A stretch of 64,000 nucleotides of DNA. It comes from Bacillota bacterium. GTDB lineage: Bacteria > Bacillota > Clostridia > Acetivibrionales > DSM-1351. Positions 19,206-28,216 of this stretch are shown one piece after another; position 1 is the first letter of the stretch; each line of letters opens with the position of its first letter. The notes below the pieces were generated by a model, which was not told the origin of the DNA, ran no database searches, and worked only from the letters and a program-made list of their open reading frames with translations. Both the position numbers and the translations under genes were made by a program. The DNA is taken from the NCBI GenBank assembly GCA_023392075.1, contig JAEVZU010000213.1, forward strand, positions 7,404-71,403. Direction: 5' to 3'.

Positions 19206-21446
19206 TTATTCCGTTCCCGCCTTCAACGCTTCGTTCATCGGAATCCGAGCCACCTTTTTTCTGCACATCGCTTTGGCAAACTCATAGGTTGCCATCACGA
19301 TGATAAAACCAAACAGCATGTATAAGGCACTCAGCTTGACGGGCAGTACGACCTGCAGGTTTTCCGTCAGAGAGCCGAAGAAGGTCCCTGCAGTCCCCAG
19401 CAGGGCGGGGATGCCAAGCAGATATCCCAAAACAACAATCGGGGTATTGCTGTCCAGCACAAGCCTCCCGATCTCCTTTTTCCGATATCCGAACACCTTC
19501 ATTAACGAAATGCTGGTTCGGCTTTCGTCGACCACCAGGCCGGTTACAATATAGATGATAATCAAGCCAAGCAGGAAAGCGGCAGCAATCAGGCCGTAAA
19601 TCATGGGACCCATCTGGTTAATCATCTTGCCGAGTCCCGCAACAATGGTATCAATGGATTTGGTGCTTTGGATCTCGCCCTGGGCGAAGGTCATCGCCTC
19701 GCTGCCCCAGATGCCGAGGTAAGCACCAGCGGGATATCCGAATTCATCGTTGAATCGGTCAAGGGGCAGGAACAGAAAATCGCCCGCATAGGTATCGGCC
19801 ATTTTTTCAATAGTGAAAGTGTGTTTCTTTCCGTCTTCCGTATCGAAAACCGTCAAGCTGTCGCCGGTTTTCACATTCAGCTTCTGTGCAAGCGTTGACG
19901 TAATGGTGGTCTGTTCCGGCTGGAACGATTGTCCGGAGACATCCTTCAGCCGGATCATTTTGGTGCCCGGCAGAACTCCGGTAACATAAAAGCTTATGTC
20001 TTCATTGTCCGCGAGGCTCACATACGCCGCGTTGAACTGTTCGGTTCCCGCTGGAGGTGTTCCTGTTTTTACCGACGTGAAAACATATTCGTATTTAAAA
20101 TCGTACAGCTCGCTGATTCCTTCCCTCAGCATATAGTCGACGGAGCTTTTCATGGTCAGTCCGTACAACATGAGCATGGTGGCCGCGATAATCCCGAAAA
20201 TAAGGAAAAAGGTTCTGGACAGGCTGCGTACCTGTTCCCTGATTTTAAATTTCGTATTGAATCCAAGACGGTCAAGCCGCATGCTGCGTTCAATGAAATT
20301 AACCTTGCCTCTTGCTTCCCCGCCTTTCATAAGAACTGCCGGTGCCGTTTTCAGCGTTCTTCCGATCGTACACCAGGTAACACCACAGAGAACGGCAACC
20401 GGCAGTGCGACGGCGAAGAGAACCAGCCATGGATTCAGCAGCGTTTCGTAAATCGGCATGGGGAAAGCGGTCAGCATGAGGCGGAGCAAGCTGTTTACCT
20501 GCAGCAGCCCCAATGCGGAACCAATAGCGGAGCCGATGATGGATATCAAAAGAGGAAAGGTCAAATAGTGGAGGCGAAGCTGACGTCTCCGATAGCCCTG
20601 GGCGTATAATGTCCCGATGATAACCGATTCGCTTTTGATGGTGCGCCACATCAGCATCCCGAGCAAAACGCAGGCAAGCGTAAGCATGGCAAACGGCACG
20701 GCGGCGCTCATTGTGGATAATACATCAACCTCCATGGGAACATAGGATACGTTGACCTTTCTAACCGTACTCTGCCAGTTGCTTATCTGGATGCCCTGAG
20801 AACGCAGCGCATTCTTTACCGAGGCTTCCTGGGATTTGATATTTTCCCTGTCAAGAAAACGGATGGCGTAAACCCTGTTTCTGCCCGGCAGGGTTTCAAA
20901 ATCCTCCCTGCCCGCCACGGCAATGCCGAAGGCGCTGGGGTCATTCATCATTTCTTCTTTAGATTTGATCACATAAATGAAATTGGGCAGAAGGGCATAG
21001 CCTGAAACGGTAAATTTCCTGCCTGCAACGGTAATTTTGTCACCGATTTGATATCCGTTTGTTTCCGCGAACGGGCGGTCAAGCATGATCTCCGAACTGC
21101 CCGGAAGTCTCCCCTCCTGAACCTAGGGGATGTTCACCTCGTCCATAGCGGAAAACACCCGCAGCGTTTGACCGGGTTTTACTTCGCAGTCCGCCAAGCT
21201 GCCGCCCTCCGTCTTTGCGGCAAATTGCCGGCCGAAAGCCGCCGTGTCGATGGCGGCATCTGTTGAAAATTCTGCATCGGACAATACGTTCTGCTCGGAA
21301 AATTTCTTATACATATTGTCCAGGTTTACAGACGTCATATTCATCGTAATAAACATCATGCTGCTGACCATGAGCAGCAGCATGGAACCGATATAGCGAG
21401 CCTTATGCTCCAGCATGGTCCGTATTACTTTTTTAAAAAGCACCAT
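19206..21446 (-). pseudogene. FtsX/MacB-type ABC exporter permease split by an amber codon
   Basis: The reading frame from ATG 21446 (TAATG overlap with the ATPase stop) to the stop at 19206 is continuous for 746 codons except for a TAG at 21123-21125 (codon 108). Upstream lie the first membrane helix (KARYIGSMLLLMVSSMMFIT) and part of the first extracytoplasmic loop. Downstream, in the same frame, GRLPGSSEIMLDRPFAETNG continues the MacB-like domain, and FtsX helices and a second permease half follow (HYLTFPLLISIIGSAIGSAL; GYRKKEIGRLVLD). No frameshift is needed. CAG to TAG (Gln to stop) would be a single C-to-T change. The downstream part could restart at ATG 21086 but would lack the first helix. 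Nonsense pseudogene, read-through, or sequencing error are the options. Confidence 0.82.
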
Positions 21447-22144
21447 TACCACTCAATCCTTTCCGCCGCGGCCGTTTCATCATGCCGGACCGTTTCAGCG
21501 ATTTCTCCGCCGCGCAGCTTGTATACCAGGTTCGCCATATCGCCGATTACGGTGTTATGGGTAATCATCAGAACAGTTGTGCCAAAGTCACGGTTTATCT
21601 TCTGCAAAAGAGAAAGCACGCCGTGGGATGTTTCATAATCCAGCGCGCCGGTAGGCTCATCGCATAAAAGCAGCTTCGGATTTTTCACAATGGCGCGGGC
21701 AATTGCAACGCGCTGCTGCTCTCCTCCGGACAGTTCCCTGGGAAAGCTCTTTTTTTTCGCTTCGAGGCCAACCGCGTTCAGTACTGTATCCATATCAAGC
21801 GGAGCTTTTGATATGTTGGAAACCACCTCGATGTTTTCTGTGACGGTCAGATTAGGAACCAGATTATAAAACTGAAAGATGAAACCGACCGAATTCCTGC
21901 GGTAATCCGTCAATCCGTCTTCGCTAAGAGAAGTGATCTCAAGACCATCCACATGGATGCTGCCGCTGTCCGCGCGGTCAACACCGCCGATGATGTTCAT
22001 CAGCGTCGACTTCCCCGAACCGGAGGGACCGAGTATCACTCCTGTCTGCCCTTTTTCCAGAGTAAGGCTGATTCCCTTGAGCACCTCGTTTTTGCTTTTG
22101 CCCGCATGATAGCTTTTTTTCAGTTTTTCAACTGTAATAAACAT
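21446..22144 (-). CDS. MacB/LolD-type ABC transporter ATP-binding protein
   Basis: ATPase of an exporter or lipoprotein-extraction type ABC system, 232 aa. Walker A is in GPSGSGKSTLMNIIGG, the Q-loop in FIFQFYNLVPNLTVTENI, the signature in FPRELSGGEQQRVAIARAI, Walker B in LLLCDEPTGALDYETS, and the switch His in LMITHNTV. The stop overlaps the permease ATG (TAATG), and the TetR gene ends 3 bases upstream, so regulator, ATPase and permease form one tightly packed operon. These genes look clearly more GC-rich than the flanking clusters, suggesting acquisition. Since the permease is interrupted, the ATPase may currently lack a full partner. Confidence 0.93.
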   Translation of the reverse strand: MFITVEKLKKSYHAGKSKNEVLKGISLTLEKGQTGVILGPSGSGKSTLMNIIGGVDRADSGSIHVDGLEITSLSEDGLTDYRRNSVGFIFQFYNLVPNLTVTENIEVVSNISKAPLDMDTVLNAVGLEAKKKSFPRELSGGEQQRVAIARAIVKNPKLLLCDEPTGALDYETSHGVLSLLQKINRDFGTTVLMITHNTVIGDMANLVYKLRGGEIAETVRHDETAAAERIEW

Positions 22145-22147
22145 TTT

Positions 22148-22786
22148 TTAATTCCTCCCCATTCCCTGCTTTAATAATGAAATCATGTTTTTTAACAAGT
22201 TCTCCATTTCACGGTAATGTTTTTTCGTAGGATTGTAATCAATGCTTTTAATCTTTTCCATGATCTCGGTATCAAATTTTTCGGTTACTCCCTGAAAAAA
22301 CAGCAAAAGGGTTTTATCATCCAGATCATCGCGGACCGTACCCTTTCTTTTGCCATTGGCAATCAGCTTAAGCTCATATTCCTCACCGACTCGGGATAAT
22401 TCGCGGGTTGCTTCCAGGGCCAAAGCACCGAATTTACCCGTGTATATATCCATTGAAAATGCAACAAGCAAGGGCTCTTGTTTCAACAATTCAAAACGTT
22501 CACGGCTTCCTGATAAAAAATAATCATATACGTCCATATCCTGAAGCGGAGTCTGCCTGTCGATTATTTTCATAAAATATTCCAGAGTCCATGTTACGGA
22601 ATATATAAACAGCTCCTTCTTATCATCGAAATATTGATAGATGCTGCCTTTGGCGACTTCTGCATTTCGGGCGATCTCTTCTATCTTTGCATTTTCAAAG
22701 CCACGTGCCTGGAACTCCTCAATTGCTGCCCGTATAACTCTTTCTTTCTTGTCGTCGTCAAGACGGTTAAAGGTTCTTTTCGGCAA
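22148..22786 (-). CDS. TetR-family repressor of the ABC exporter operon
   Basis: Dimeric repressor, 212 aa, with an N-terminal helix-turn-helix (RVIRAAIEEFQARGFENAKIEE then AEVAKGSIYQYFDDKKELF). The start is the TTG at 22786: GGAGGG lies 7 bases upstream, whereas the longer frame to 22849 would run through the promoter and operators. It is the first gene of the operon, and two operator-like dyads sit in its own promoter, so autoregulation with de-repression by the exporter's substrate is the simplest model. Ligand unknown. Confidence 0.92.
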   Translation of the reverse strand: MPKRTFNRLDDDKKERVIRAAIEEFQARGFENAKIEEIARNAEVAKGSIYQYFDDKKELFIYSVTWTLEYFMKIIDRQTPLQDMDVYDYFLSGSRERFELLKQEPLLVAFSMDIYTGKFGALALEATRELSRVGEEYELKLIANGKRKGTVRDDLDDKTLLLFFQGVTEKFDTEIMEKIKSIDYNPTKKHYREMENLLKNMISLLKQGMGRN

Positions 22787-22813
22787 TAATTCACCCTCCT
22801 GTATCAAATATAG

Positions 22814-22857
22814 TGACTTACAAGTCATATTATATGACTGACGGGTCATCGTGTCAA
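22814..22857 (-). promoter_or_regulatory. consensus promoter with two TetR-type operators
   Basis: On the minus strand TTGACA (22857-22852), exactly 17 bases, then TATAAT (22834-22829), a perfect sigma-A promoter. Two 14-bp dyads of form TGACY-N4-RGTCA overlap it: TGACTGACGGGTCA at 22835-22848 fills the spacer, and TGACTTACAAGTCA at 22814-22827 lies just below the -10. They start 21 bp apart (two helical turns), suiting two dimers on one DNA face. Confidence 0.8.
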
Positions 22858-22890
22858 TATCTTTTAGCGAGTTTATCTTTAATAAATTTT

Positions 22891-22934
22891 AAAAAAACAC
22901 CGAATCCGCAAAACTGCGAATTCGGTGTTTTTTA
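22891..22934 (-). terminator. terminator of the pepP-proC operon
   Basis: ACACCGAAT-C-CGCA pairs with TGCG-A-ATTCGGTGT, and the stem is flanked by A and T runs on both sides (TTTTTT after the stem in either direction). It lies 15 bases below the aminopeptidase stop and could work bidirectionally. Confidence 0.85.
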
Positions 22935-22948
22935 GAGGGATTTAATAC

Positions 22949-24736
22949 TTAATTCTTTGTAACGTTCCTGGTATTATATTTCAACCATTCTTTTTCTTCA
23001 TTGTCAAGGTACGGAGAAAGCCGTTCATATACCTTGTCATGATAATCATTTAACCATTTGATCTCATGATCGGTTAACAGGGCCGGATTTATACCTTTTA
23101 AACTTACAGGGCAATAGGATATTGGTTCAAACCTTAAAAACTGTCCATACTCGTTATTTTCATCTTCAACGACCAGGACCATGTTTTCAGTCCTTACCCC
23201 ATGCCTTCCTTCCCTGTATATTCCAGGTTCTATTGTTACGATCATTCCCATATCCAATTTTACTTTATTGGGAACCTGGCTGAAGCCGTGAGGACCTTCA
23301 TGAACACTCAGGCAGTAACCTACTCCATGTCCGGTACCGCACTTGTAGTCCAATCCGATTTCCCACAAGGGTTTTCTTGCCAGAATGTCAAGATTGGAGC
23401 CTGTGGCTCCGTATAAAAACTTAGCTGAGGAAAGTGATATATTTGCTTTTAAAACCATCGTAAAATCAAAGATTTCTTCAGCAGTGACCTGGTCAAAAAC
23501 CACTGTACGGGTAATATCGGTAGTACCGTTAAGATACTGCCCTCCCGAGTCCACAACCATCATACCTATATTTTCAAGCACATATCTGGTCTCCTCGGTT
23601 GCAGCATAATGCATCATTGCTCCATGGTCCCTGTAGCCGGCAATAGTCTTGAAACTGGGGCCAAGATTATTCCGCTGCTGTCTTCTGAAATGCTCAAGTT
23701 TTTCATCAACAGTTATTTCAGTAATAACTTCCTTCTCTATATTGTTCTCAATCCACATAAGAAATTTAACCATGGCAATTCCGTCGCTGATCTGACATTG
23801 TCTGATATTTGCCAATTCGGTTTCATTTTTTACAGCTTTGAGCACTGTTGTAATTTCATCTATTTCTATCTTTTTGCATTCCGGATTTATGGAATCGTAT
23901 ATCCAGCGGTTTGTTCTTTTGGGATCATATGCAACCGCCTGCTCCTTGTCAAGTTGGGCAATTTTATCTTTGATATCCTCATATTCCATGATCTCAATAT
24001 TATTTTCATTCAGTACCCTAGTTACATTAGAAGGCACCTTGTTCTTATTGATAAACAGAACAGCTCCGGTCATTGAAATCAAAGCGTAGCAAATAGTGAC
24101 AGATACATATGGAACATCATCGCCTCTGATATTGAAAAGCCAAGCAATATCATCAAGACTGCTTAATACATAATATCCTGCGCCGGCTTTTTTCATTACT
24201 TCACGCACTTTATCGATCTTTTCCCTTGCAGACAGACCGGTAAAACAGATTTCATGTGTAAAGATTTTTGCAGAAGGAATTTCCGGCCGGTCCTTCCAGA
24301 TTTCATCAATTAAATCATGCCGGGAATTAATTGTTATCCCTTTTTTTGAAAACGCTTCTTCCATTTCCTTGTATGTAAGCTGTGATATCATTTTTCCCGA
24401 AAAACCCACGCATCCGCCCTTTTCAAGAACACTTCCGAGCCATTCGGTATAAGTGGGTACACCTGTATTTCCCATTTTAAACAGCTTGATTTCCGAACCT
24501 TCCAACTGTTTTTCAGCCTGTATAAAATACCTTCCGTCTGTCCAAAGCCCGCTTTCATTCCTCGTTGCAACAAAAGTACCGGCTGAACCTGTAAAGCCGG
24601 ATATCCAGCTTCTCGCCTTCCAGTGGTCGGCCACATATTCACTCATATGCGGATCGGGACTTGGAATAATATAGGCATCCAAACCATAGCGATCCATATG
24701 TTTTCGCAATTCGGATATTTTTTCGTTTGCGCCCAT
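22949..24736 (-). CDS. pepP: Xaa-Pro aminopeptidase, long M24B (aminopeptidase P) type
   Basis: Cytoplasmic metallopeptidase, 595 aa, removing the N-terminal residue from peptides with proline (and in related enzymes hydroxyproline) in second position. Two creatinase-like N-terminal domains (LRKHMDRYGLDAYIIPSPDP) precede the pita-bread domain carrying the metal ligands: two Asp in MVVDSGGQYLNGTTDITRTV, His in GTGHGVGYCLSVHEGPHG, and Glu in TIEPGIYREG and RTENMVLVV. Length matches the long APP1-like subgroup. The start at 24736 is preferred because AAAGGATG lies just upstream of an earlier ATG and too close to serve it. It follows proC in one operon, linking X-Pro/X-Hyp peptide breakdown to the island. 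Confidence 0.92.
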   Translation of the reverse strand: MGANEKISELRKHMDRYGLDAYIIPSPDPHMSEYVADHWKARSWISGFTGSAGTFVATRNESGLWTDGRYFIQAEKQLEGSEIKLFKMGNTGVPTYTEWLGSVLEKGGCVGFSGKMISQLTYKEMEEAFSKKGITINSRHDLIDEIWKDRPEIPSAKIFTHEICFTGLSAREKIDKVREVMKKAGAGYYVLSSLDDIAWLFNIRGDDVPYVSVTICYALISMTGAVLFINKNKVPSNVTRVLNENNIEIMEYEDIKDKIAQLDKEQAVAYDPKRTNRWIYDSINPECKKIEIDEITTVLKAVKNETELANIRQCQISDGIAMVKFLMWIENNIEKEVITEITVDEKLEHFRRQQRNNLGPSFKTIAGYRDHGAMMHYAATEETRYVLENIGMMVVDSGGQYLNGTTDITRTVVFDQVTAEEIFDFTMVLKANISLSSAKFLYGATGSNLDILARKPLWEIGLDYKCGTGHGVGYCLSVHEGPHGFSQVPNKVKLDMGMIVTIEPGIYREGRHGVRTENMVLVVEDENNEYGQFLRFEPISYCPVSLKGINPALLTDHEIKWLNDYHDKVYERLSPYLDNEEKEWLKYNTRNVTKN

Positions 24737-24779
24737 GGTACACATCCTTTCAGGTTATAATAGTTATTGCTTCAATATT

Positions 24780-25586
24780 TTAAATTTTTTCGAATTCCCA
24801 GGCTTTCTTATTACAAGCAGCTATTGCTTCAGCCAAAGCACTTTTTATTTTATCGGCGTTAAATACCACTGAGGTGTCAAGCAGCTCCATATTCCAGTCA
24901 GGTTCATGTGCGAAAAAATCCTGATTTTCCTGCTCTTTGAGACACATTTTAGCTGAACCAAGTATTGATTGTGCTGAAATCTCATACGCAAGATTTACTG
25001 GAAGTCCTATTTTTATTACTGAAGACGCCATGGCCTCCAGAAGCATGAAAACATAAGCCGGACTGCTGGCTGTCAGAGAGATAACCGTACTGAGAAGACT
25101 TTCATCCATAACTTCAACCTTGCCGAATCTTTCAAAAAGTGTTTTAACATATTTTATATCCGCAGCTTCCATTCCGGCATTATATGTAATTATTGTCATG
25201 CCTTCACCCACCAGCAGGGGTAAATTTGGCATGGCACGAAATATCCTGCTCCTGTTCCCCAAAATATCCTCAAAAACCTTAACAGGTATTCCTGCGGCAA
25301 TAGTTATCAGCAGTTTTTCTCCAAAGACAGACTTAATCTCTTCTGTAACACTTTTTACGCTTTGCGGCTTAACGGCCACAACAATAACATCGGATTTCTC
25401 TGCCAGCTCAGTATTATTTGCACATATGCTTATACCGGTCTCGGCCTGAAGCTGCAGCAATTTTTCACTGTGATTGTTATTTACCGCGTATATATTTGAT
25501 GCGTTTACAAAACCTGATTTAACAAGTGCCTTGATCATAGCTGATCCAATGTTGCCAGCTCCTATAAAACCAATTTTTCTTTCCAT
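24780..25586 (-). CDS. proC: pyrroline-5-carboxylate reductase
   Basis: Reduces 1-pyrroline-5-carboxylate (P5C) to L-proline with NAD(P)H. The 268-residue protein starts with a Rossmann motif (KIGFIGAGNIGSAMIKAL) and keeps the family core VVAVKPQSVKSV, FRAMPNLPLLVGEGMT and LTASSPAYVFMLLEAM. The ATG at 25586 follows GGAGGAGCAG; longer in-frame starts extend into the leader. The gene is first in an operon with pepP. P5C is also the product of HypD, encoded 8 kb away, so this enzyme can complete hydroxyproline-to-proline conversion. The promoter resembles that of the P5C dehydrogenase operon. Confidence 0.95.
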   Translation of the reverse strand: MERKIGFIGAGNIGSAMIKALVKSGFVNASNIYAVNNNHSEKLLQLQAETGISICANNTELAEKSDVIVVAVKPQSVKSVTEEIKSVFGEKLLITIAAGIPVKVFEDILGNRSRIFRAMPNLPLLVGEGMTIITYNAGMEAADIKYVKTLFERFGKVEVMDESLLSTVISLTASSPAYVFMLLEAMASSVIKIGLPVNLAYEISAQSILGSAKMCLKEQENQDFFAHEPDWNMELLDTSVVFNADKIKSALAEAIAACNKKAWEFEKI

Positions 25587-25634
25587 CTGCTCCTCCGGAA
25601 TACTCATGCAACCGATACCGAACTCTAAATACTG

Positions 25635-25693
25635 CACAGTATTAAATTTAACATTACTAAATACAATTTTAGCATACGTAATATTATAGTCAA
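25635..25693 (-). promoter_or_regulatory. proC promoter with candidate island operator
   Basis: TTGACT (25693-25688), 16 bases ending TATGC, then TAAAAT (25671-25666) on the minus strand. Seven bases below the -10 begins AGTAATGTTAAATTTA (25658 to 25643). Over the 24 positions 25635-25658 it matches the P5C dehydrogenase operator at 38874-38897 at 18 positions. Promoter geometry and operator distance are the same at both loci. Confidence 0.7.
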
Positions 25694-25856
25694 TATTATC
25701 TTTTCAAGCTTTACATAAAAAAATATATCATTTTAGAACCTATCAGTCATAAATAGATATTTCCCGGTATTTTTTTATTCCGGCAAGTATTCATTTATAT
25801 TAAAATTTGATATAATATATGTTAATATGCATTCAGCATAAAAACGGAGGATAATC

Positions 25857-26444
25857 ATGTTTTCTGAAATCGGTTCAAAAATTAACAAACTGCGTCTGGA
25901 TAAAAAACTCACTTTAAAGGAGTTAAGCCAGCTTACCAATCTATCTGTGGGGTTTCTGTCCCAGTTGGAAAGAGGTCTGACCACAGTGGCAATTGATTCA
26001 CTTGACAATATTTCAAAGGCCCTGGGTGTAGATATTAATTATTTTTTTACTCTTGCAAAGGAACAGAATAAATTTATTCAGAAAAGCTATGAACGTGAAA
26101 TAATTTTTATGGATAAGGATAATTTTATTCAATTTCATCTTTCAAACAGCCTTGGCGATAAGCAAATGTTCCCCCGCCTGGTTGAGGTTTTTCCCAAGAG
26201 AGATAATGAGACAGTGCTCACATACACTCATGAAGGTGAAGAATTCATTTATATTCTCGAAGGCATATTGACTTATTATTACGATGGCGAAAAAACTGAA
26301 TTATATCCCGGTGATTCAGCTCATATCCGTTCTACTTCGTCCCACAACTGGGAAAATAATACCAATAAAACAGTCAGGCTGCTGATGGTAAGCACTCCTA
26401 ACCGTTTCCACGAAAATCAGCAGGACGCTCCGGCTCAGGAATAG
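25857..26444 (+). CDS. XRE-cupin transcriptional regulator
   Basis: Regulator of 195 aa: a lambda-repressor-like helix-turn-helix at about 8-62 (IGSKINKLRLDKKLTLKELS, then LSVGFLSQLERGLTTVAI) and a C-terminal cupin at about 110-185 (THEGEEFIYILEGILTYYYD, YPGDSAHIRSTSSHNW). Family members bind small metabolites in the cupin and often control amino-acid or polyamine catabolism. ACGGAGG precedes the ATG, and a TATAAT at 25811 is a likely -10. It is divergent from proC, and its end overlaps by 10 bases the convergent DUF4387 gene, so it sits between the two catabolic operons and is the best local candidate for their regulator. Ligand unknown. Confidence 0.9.
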   Translation: MFSEIGSKINKLRLDKKLTLKELSQLTNLSVGFLSQLERGLTTVAIDSLDNISKALGVDINYFFTLAKEQNKFIQKSYEREIIFMDKDNFIQFHLSNSLGDKQMFPRLVEVFPKRDNETVLTYTHEGEEFIYILEGILTYYYDGEKTELYPGDSAHIRSTSSHNWENNTNKTVRLLMVSTPNRFHENQQDAPAQE

Positions 26445-26749
26445 TGCAGCTCTATGTTAAACAGGGGCGTATGCTGCTGTGCTCCGTAGACATCAGTCTC
26501 ACCAAGCTCACCCGAGCATATTGGTCTTTCTATTGTTGCCTTAATGGCTTTGGCCGGTTTGAATTCTACAACATTTATTACCTTATCCTCAGTTATCCCG
26601 TATAGCTCTGCGATCAATTTCTTATTTATCACCTTGGCTGCACAAACCTTCTCAAAAACATCCCATTCCTTAAAAATAATATCAAAGGTCAATTCATAGG
26701 GACCCGAGTTTTTACTTCTGATTACGTAGGCCACATCAATAAGTTTCAT
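26435..26749 (-). CDS. DUF4387 protein (AtuA partner)
   Basis: A 104-residue protein of unknown activity, matching the DUF4387 family as I recall it: KLIDVAYVIRSKNSGPYELT, DIIFKEWDVFEKV, and a C-terminal HTPLFNIEL. Family members typically accompany AtuA/DUF1446 proteins, as here, and the two are presumed to work together as subunits or as a fusion in some genomes. The ATG at 26749 has GGAGG 6 bases upstream. It is the last gene of the long catabolic gene string, 91 bases after its partner. Confidence 0.85.
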   Translation of the reverse strand: MKLIDVAYVIRSKNSGPYELTFDIIFKEWDVFEKVCAAKVINKKLIAELYGITEDKVINVVEFKPAKAIKATIERPICSGELGETDVYGAQQHTPLFNIELHYS

Positions 26750-26840
26750 ATTAACCTCCATGAGCCACATTTGTGGCCACAAAATAGTAATGAAATATCT
26801 TCACTCCTCTATCCGCTATAAGGCGAATAAAGGAGGTTAA

Positions 26841-28202
26841 TTATTCAATAGACGGAATCACTTCCACAGGAAACAATGCGACAGGATCATTGACTTCTAT
26901 CAGGTGATAAACACTGAAGGCATATACTTCTCCCGCCTTAAAATCAGACGGCGAGAACGGAAGTGCAAGGTTTCCCGCTGTTGATATTCTTCCCTCATAG
27001 CCGTAATGGAGCATTGTGGATCTTGTAAAACTGCATATGGTATTTGCGGTAGACTGATCTCCCGCTACAACATCCATCACTATCCCAAGCTCATGGGATT
27101 TAATATCCTTTACAGGCTCAAGGCCGCCCATAACTCCATTTTTTCCGTATATTTTAAAATCAAGGCGGTAATTCATTTTCAGGTCTTTAAAGTTATCGGC
27201 TACCCTTGCTCTGACACCCTCAATTATTTCATCGATTTTACTTATAAATATTGGATCTCTGACTCCTGCAACGGATACGGTTCTATACCCCACTTTTTTT
27301 ACGCCCTCCAATTTGATGGTGTATTTTTCAGAAGGTACAAATCTGCTGCCTGAAACTTTAACCGCCCTGTCCCCAAACTGTTCGAACTTTGTTTCAGACA
27401 GATCCAAAACTCCGCCGGGTCCGGGAAGTATATAGGGATTTGTTTTCTCATACAACGTATGGGCAGCAACTGAAAGGGTGGTACATTTTCTTATTGGGTT
27501 TAGCGCTTCTACTACGAAATTGTCCCCGTTCAGGTAACCCAGCATGCAATCACTCCCGCTTCCTGGTGTTGCTGCAATACATGCACATTCCAGAATCTTG
27601 CCCATGTGGATTGCCAGGCCTCTGTCATATCCCTTTTTAACGGCAAGTGCGGCAAAAACTGCAGGGTCGTAGGCTCTTCCAGCTACTATAACCTGCGCCT
27701 CCATGTCAAGCGCCTTGATAAAGGGTTCAACCCCCATCTGTCCCACTATTCTCTCGGTGCTTTGAAGCTCTTCCTCAGTGAGTTCGGGCGCAGGGTGAAG
27801 CGGTGAAACTCTACCGCTCTTAAGCATATTTAAAACATGCTCCTTTTCAATTTCGGCATTTATAACCGCCATTTTGAAACTTAAACCCTTCTCAAAGGCA
27901 ATCTCTCTTACAATATTGATACACCAGTTAAGATGGGGGTCTCCTCCGCATCCTCCGGCCGTACCTATTATGACGGGTATACCTGCCTTTATGGCCGAGG
28001 AGATCATTATCTCCAGATCTCTTTTTACGGCACTTCTATCGGTAAATGAAACACCGGCACCCAGATAATACGGTCCGGGATCAGTAGAACCGGCATCTAC
28101 CGCAATTACATCCGGCCTCCTTCTCATTCCCTCTTCAAACGATTCTACCGGAAAGCCATAACCAAGTATGGCCGTCGGTGACAGCACACGCAATCCTTCC
28201 AT
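26841..28202 (-). CDS. AtuA-family (DUF1446) protein
   Basis: A 453-residue protein of the acyclic-terpene-utilisation AtuA family. It has the family's N-terminal RVLSPTAILGYGFPVESFEE and DVIAVDAGSTDPGPYYLGAG, and GTAGGCGGDPHLNW. AtuA is proposed to act in a step releasing acetate from a branched hydroxy-acyl compound; biochemistry is thin. Here the gene follows methylaspartate ammonia-lyase directly (ATGA contact with its stop), with GGAGG 9 bases before the chosen ATG at 28202. Its place after the mesaconate-forming enzyme suggests a role in mesaconate/citramalate breakdown, possibly cleavage to acetate and pyruvate; this is inference. Confidence 0.85.
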   Translation of the reverse strand: MEGLRVLSPTAILGYGFPVESFEEGMRRRPDVIAVDAGSTDPGPYYLGAGVSFTDRSAVKRDLEIMISSAIKAGIPVIIGTAGGCGGDPHLNWCINIVREIAFEKGLSFKMAVINAEIEKEHVLNMLKSGRVSPLHPAPELTEEELQSTERIVGQMGVEPFIKALDMEAQVIVAGRAYDPAVFAALAVKKGYDRGLAIHMGKILECACIAATPGSGSDCMLGYLNGDNFVVEALNPIRKCTTLSVAAHTLYEKTNPYILPGPGGVLDLSETKFEQFGDRAVKVSGSRFVPSEKYTIKLEGVKKVGYRTVSVAGVRDPIFISKIDEIIEGVRARVADNFKDLKMNYRLDFKIYGKNGVMGGLEPVKDIKSHELGIVMDVVAGDQSTANTICSFTRSTMLHYGYEGRISTAGNLALPFSPSDFKAGEVYAFSVYHLIEVNDPVALFPVEVIPSIE

Positions 28203-28216
28203 TGAATCATACCTCC

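Noticed and set aside
21123..21125. Pyrrolysine at the TAG in the ABC permease
   Set aside because: Known pyrrolysine use in clostridia is in methylamine methyltransferases; a loop position in an FtsX permease, explained by one C-to-T change, fits a nonsense mutation better. Kept only as something to test.
27470..27490. GGGTGGTAC-like string suggestive of a T-box leader
   Set aside because: It lies inside the DUF1446 coding sequence, with no stem I or terminator structure around it.
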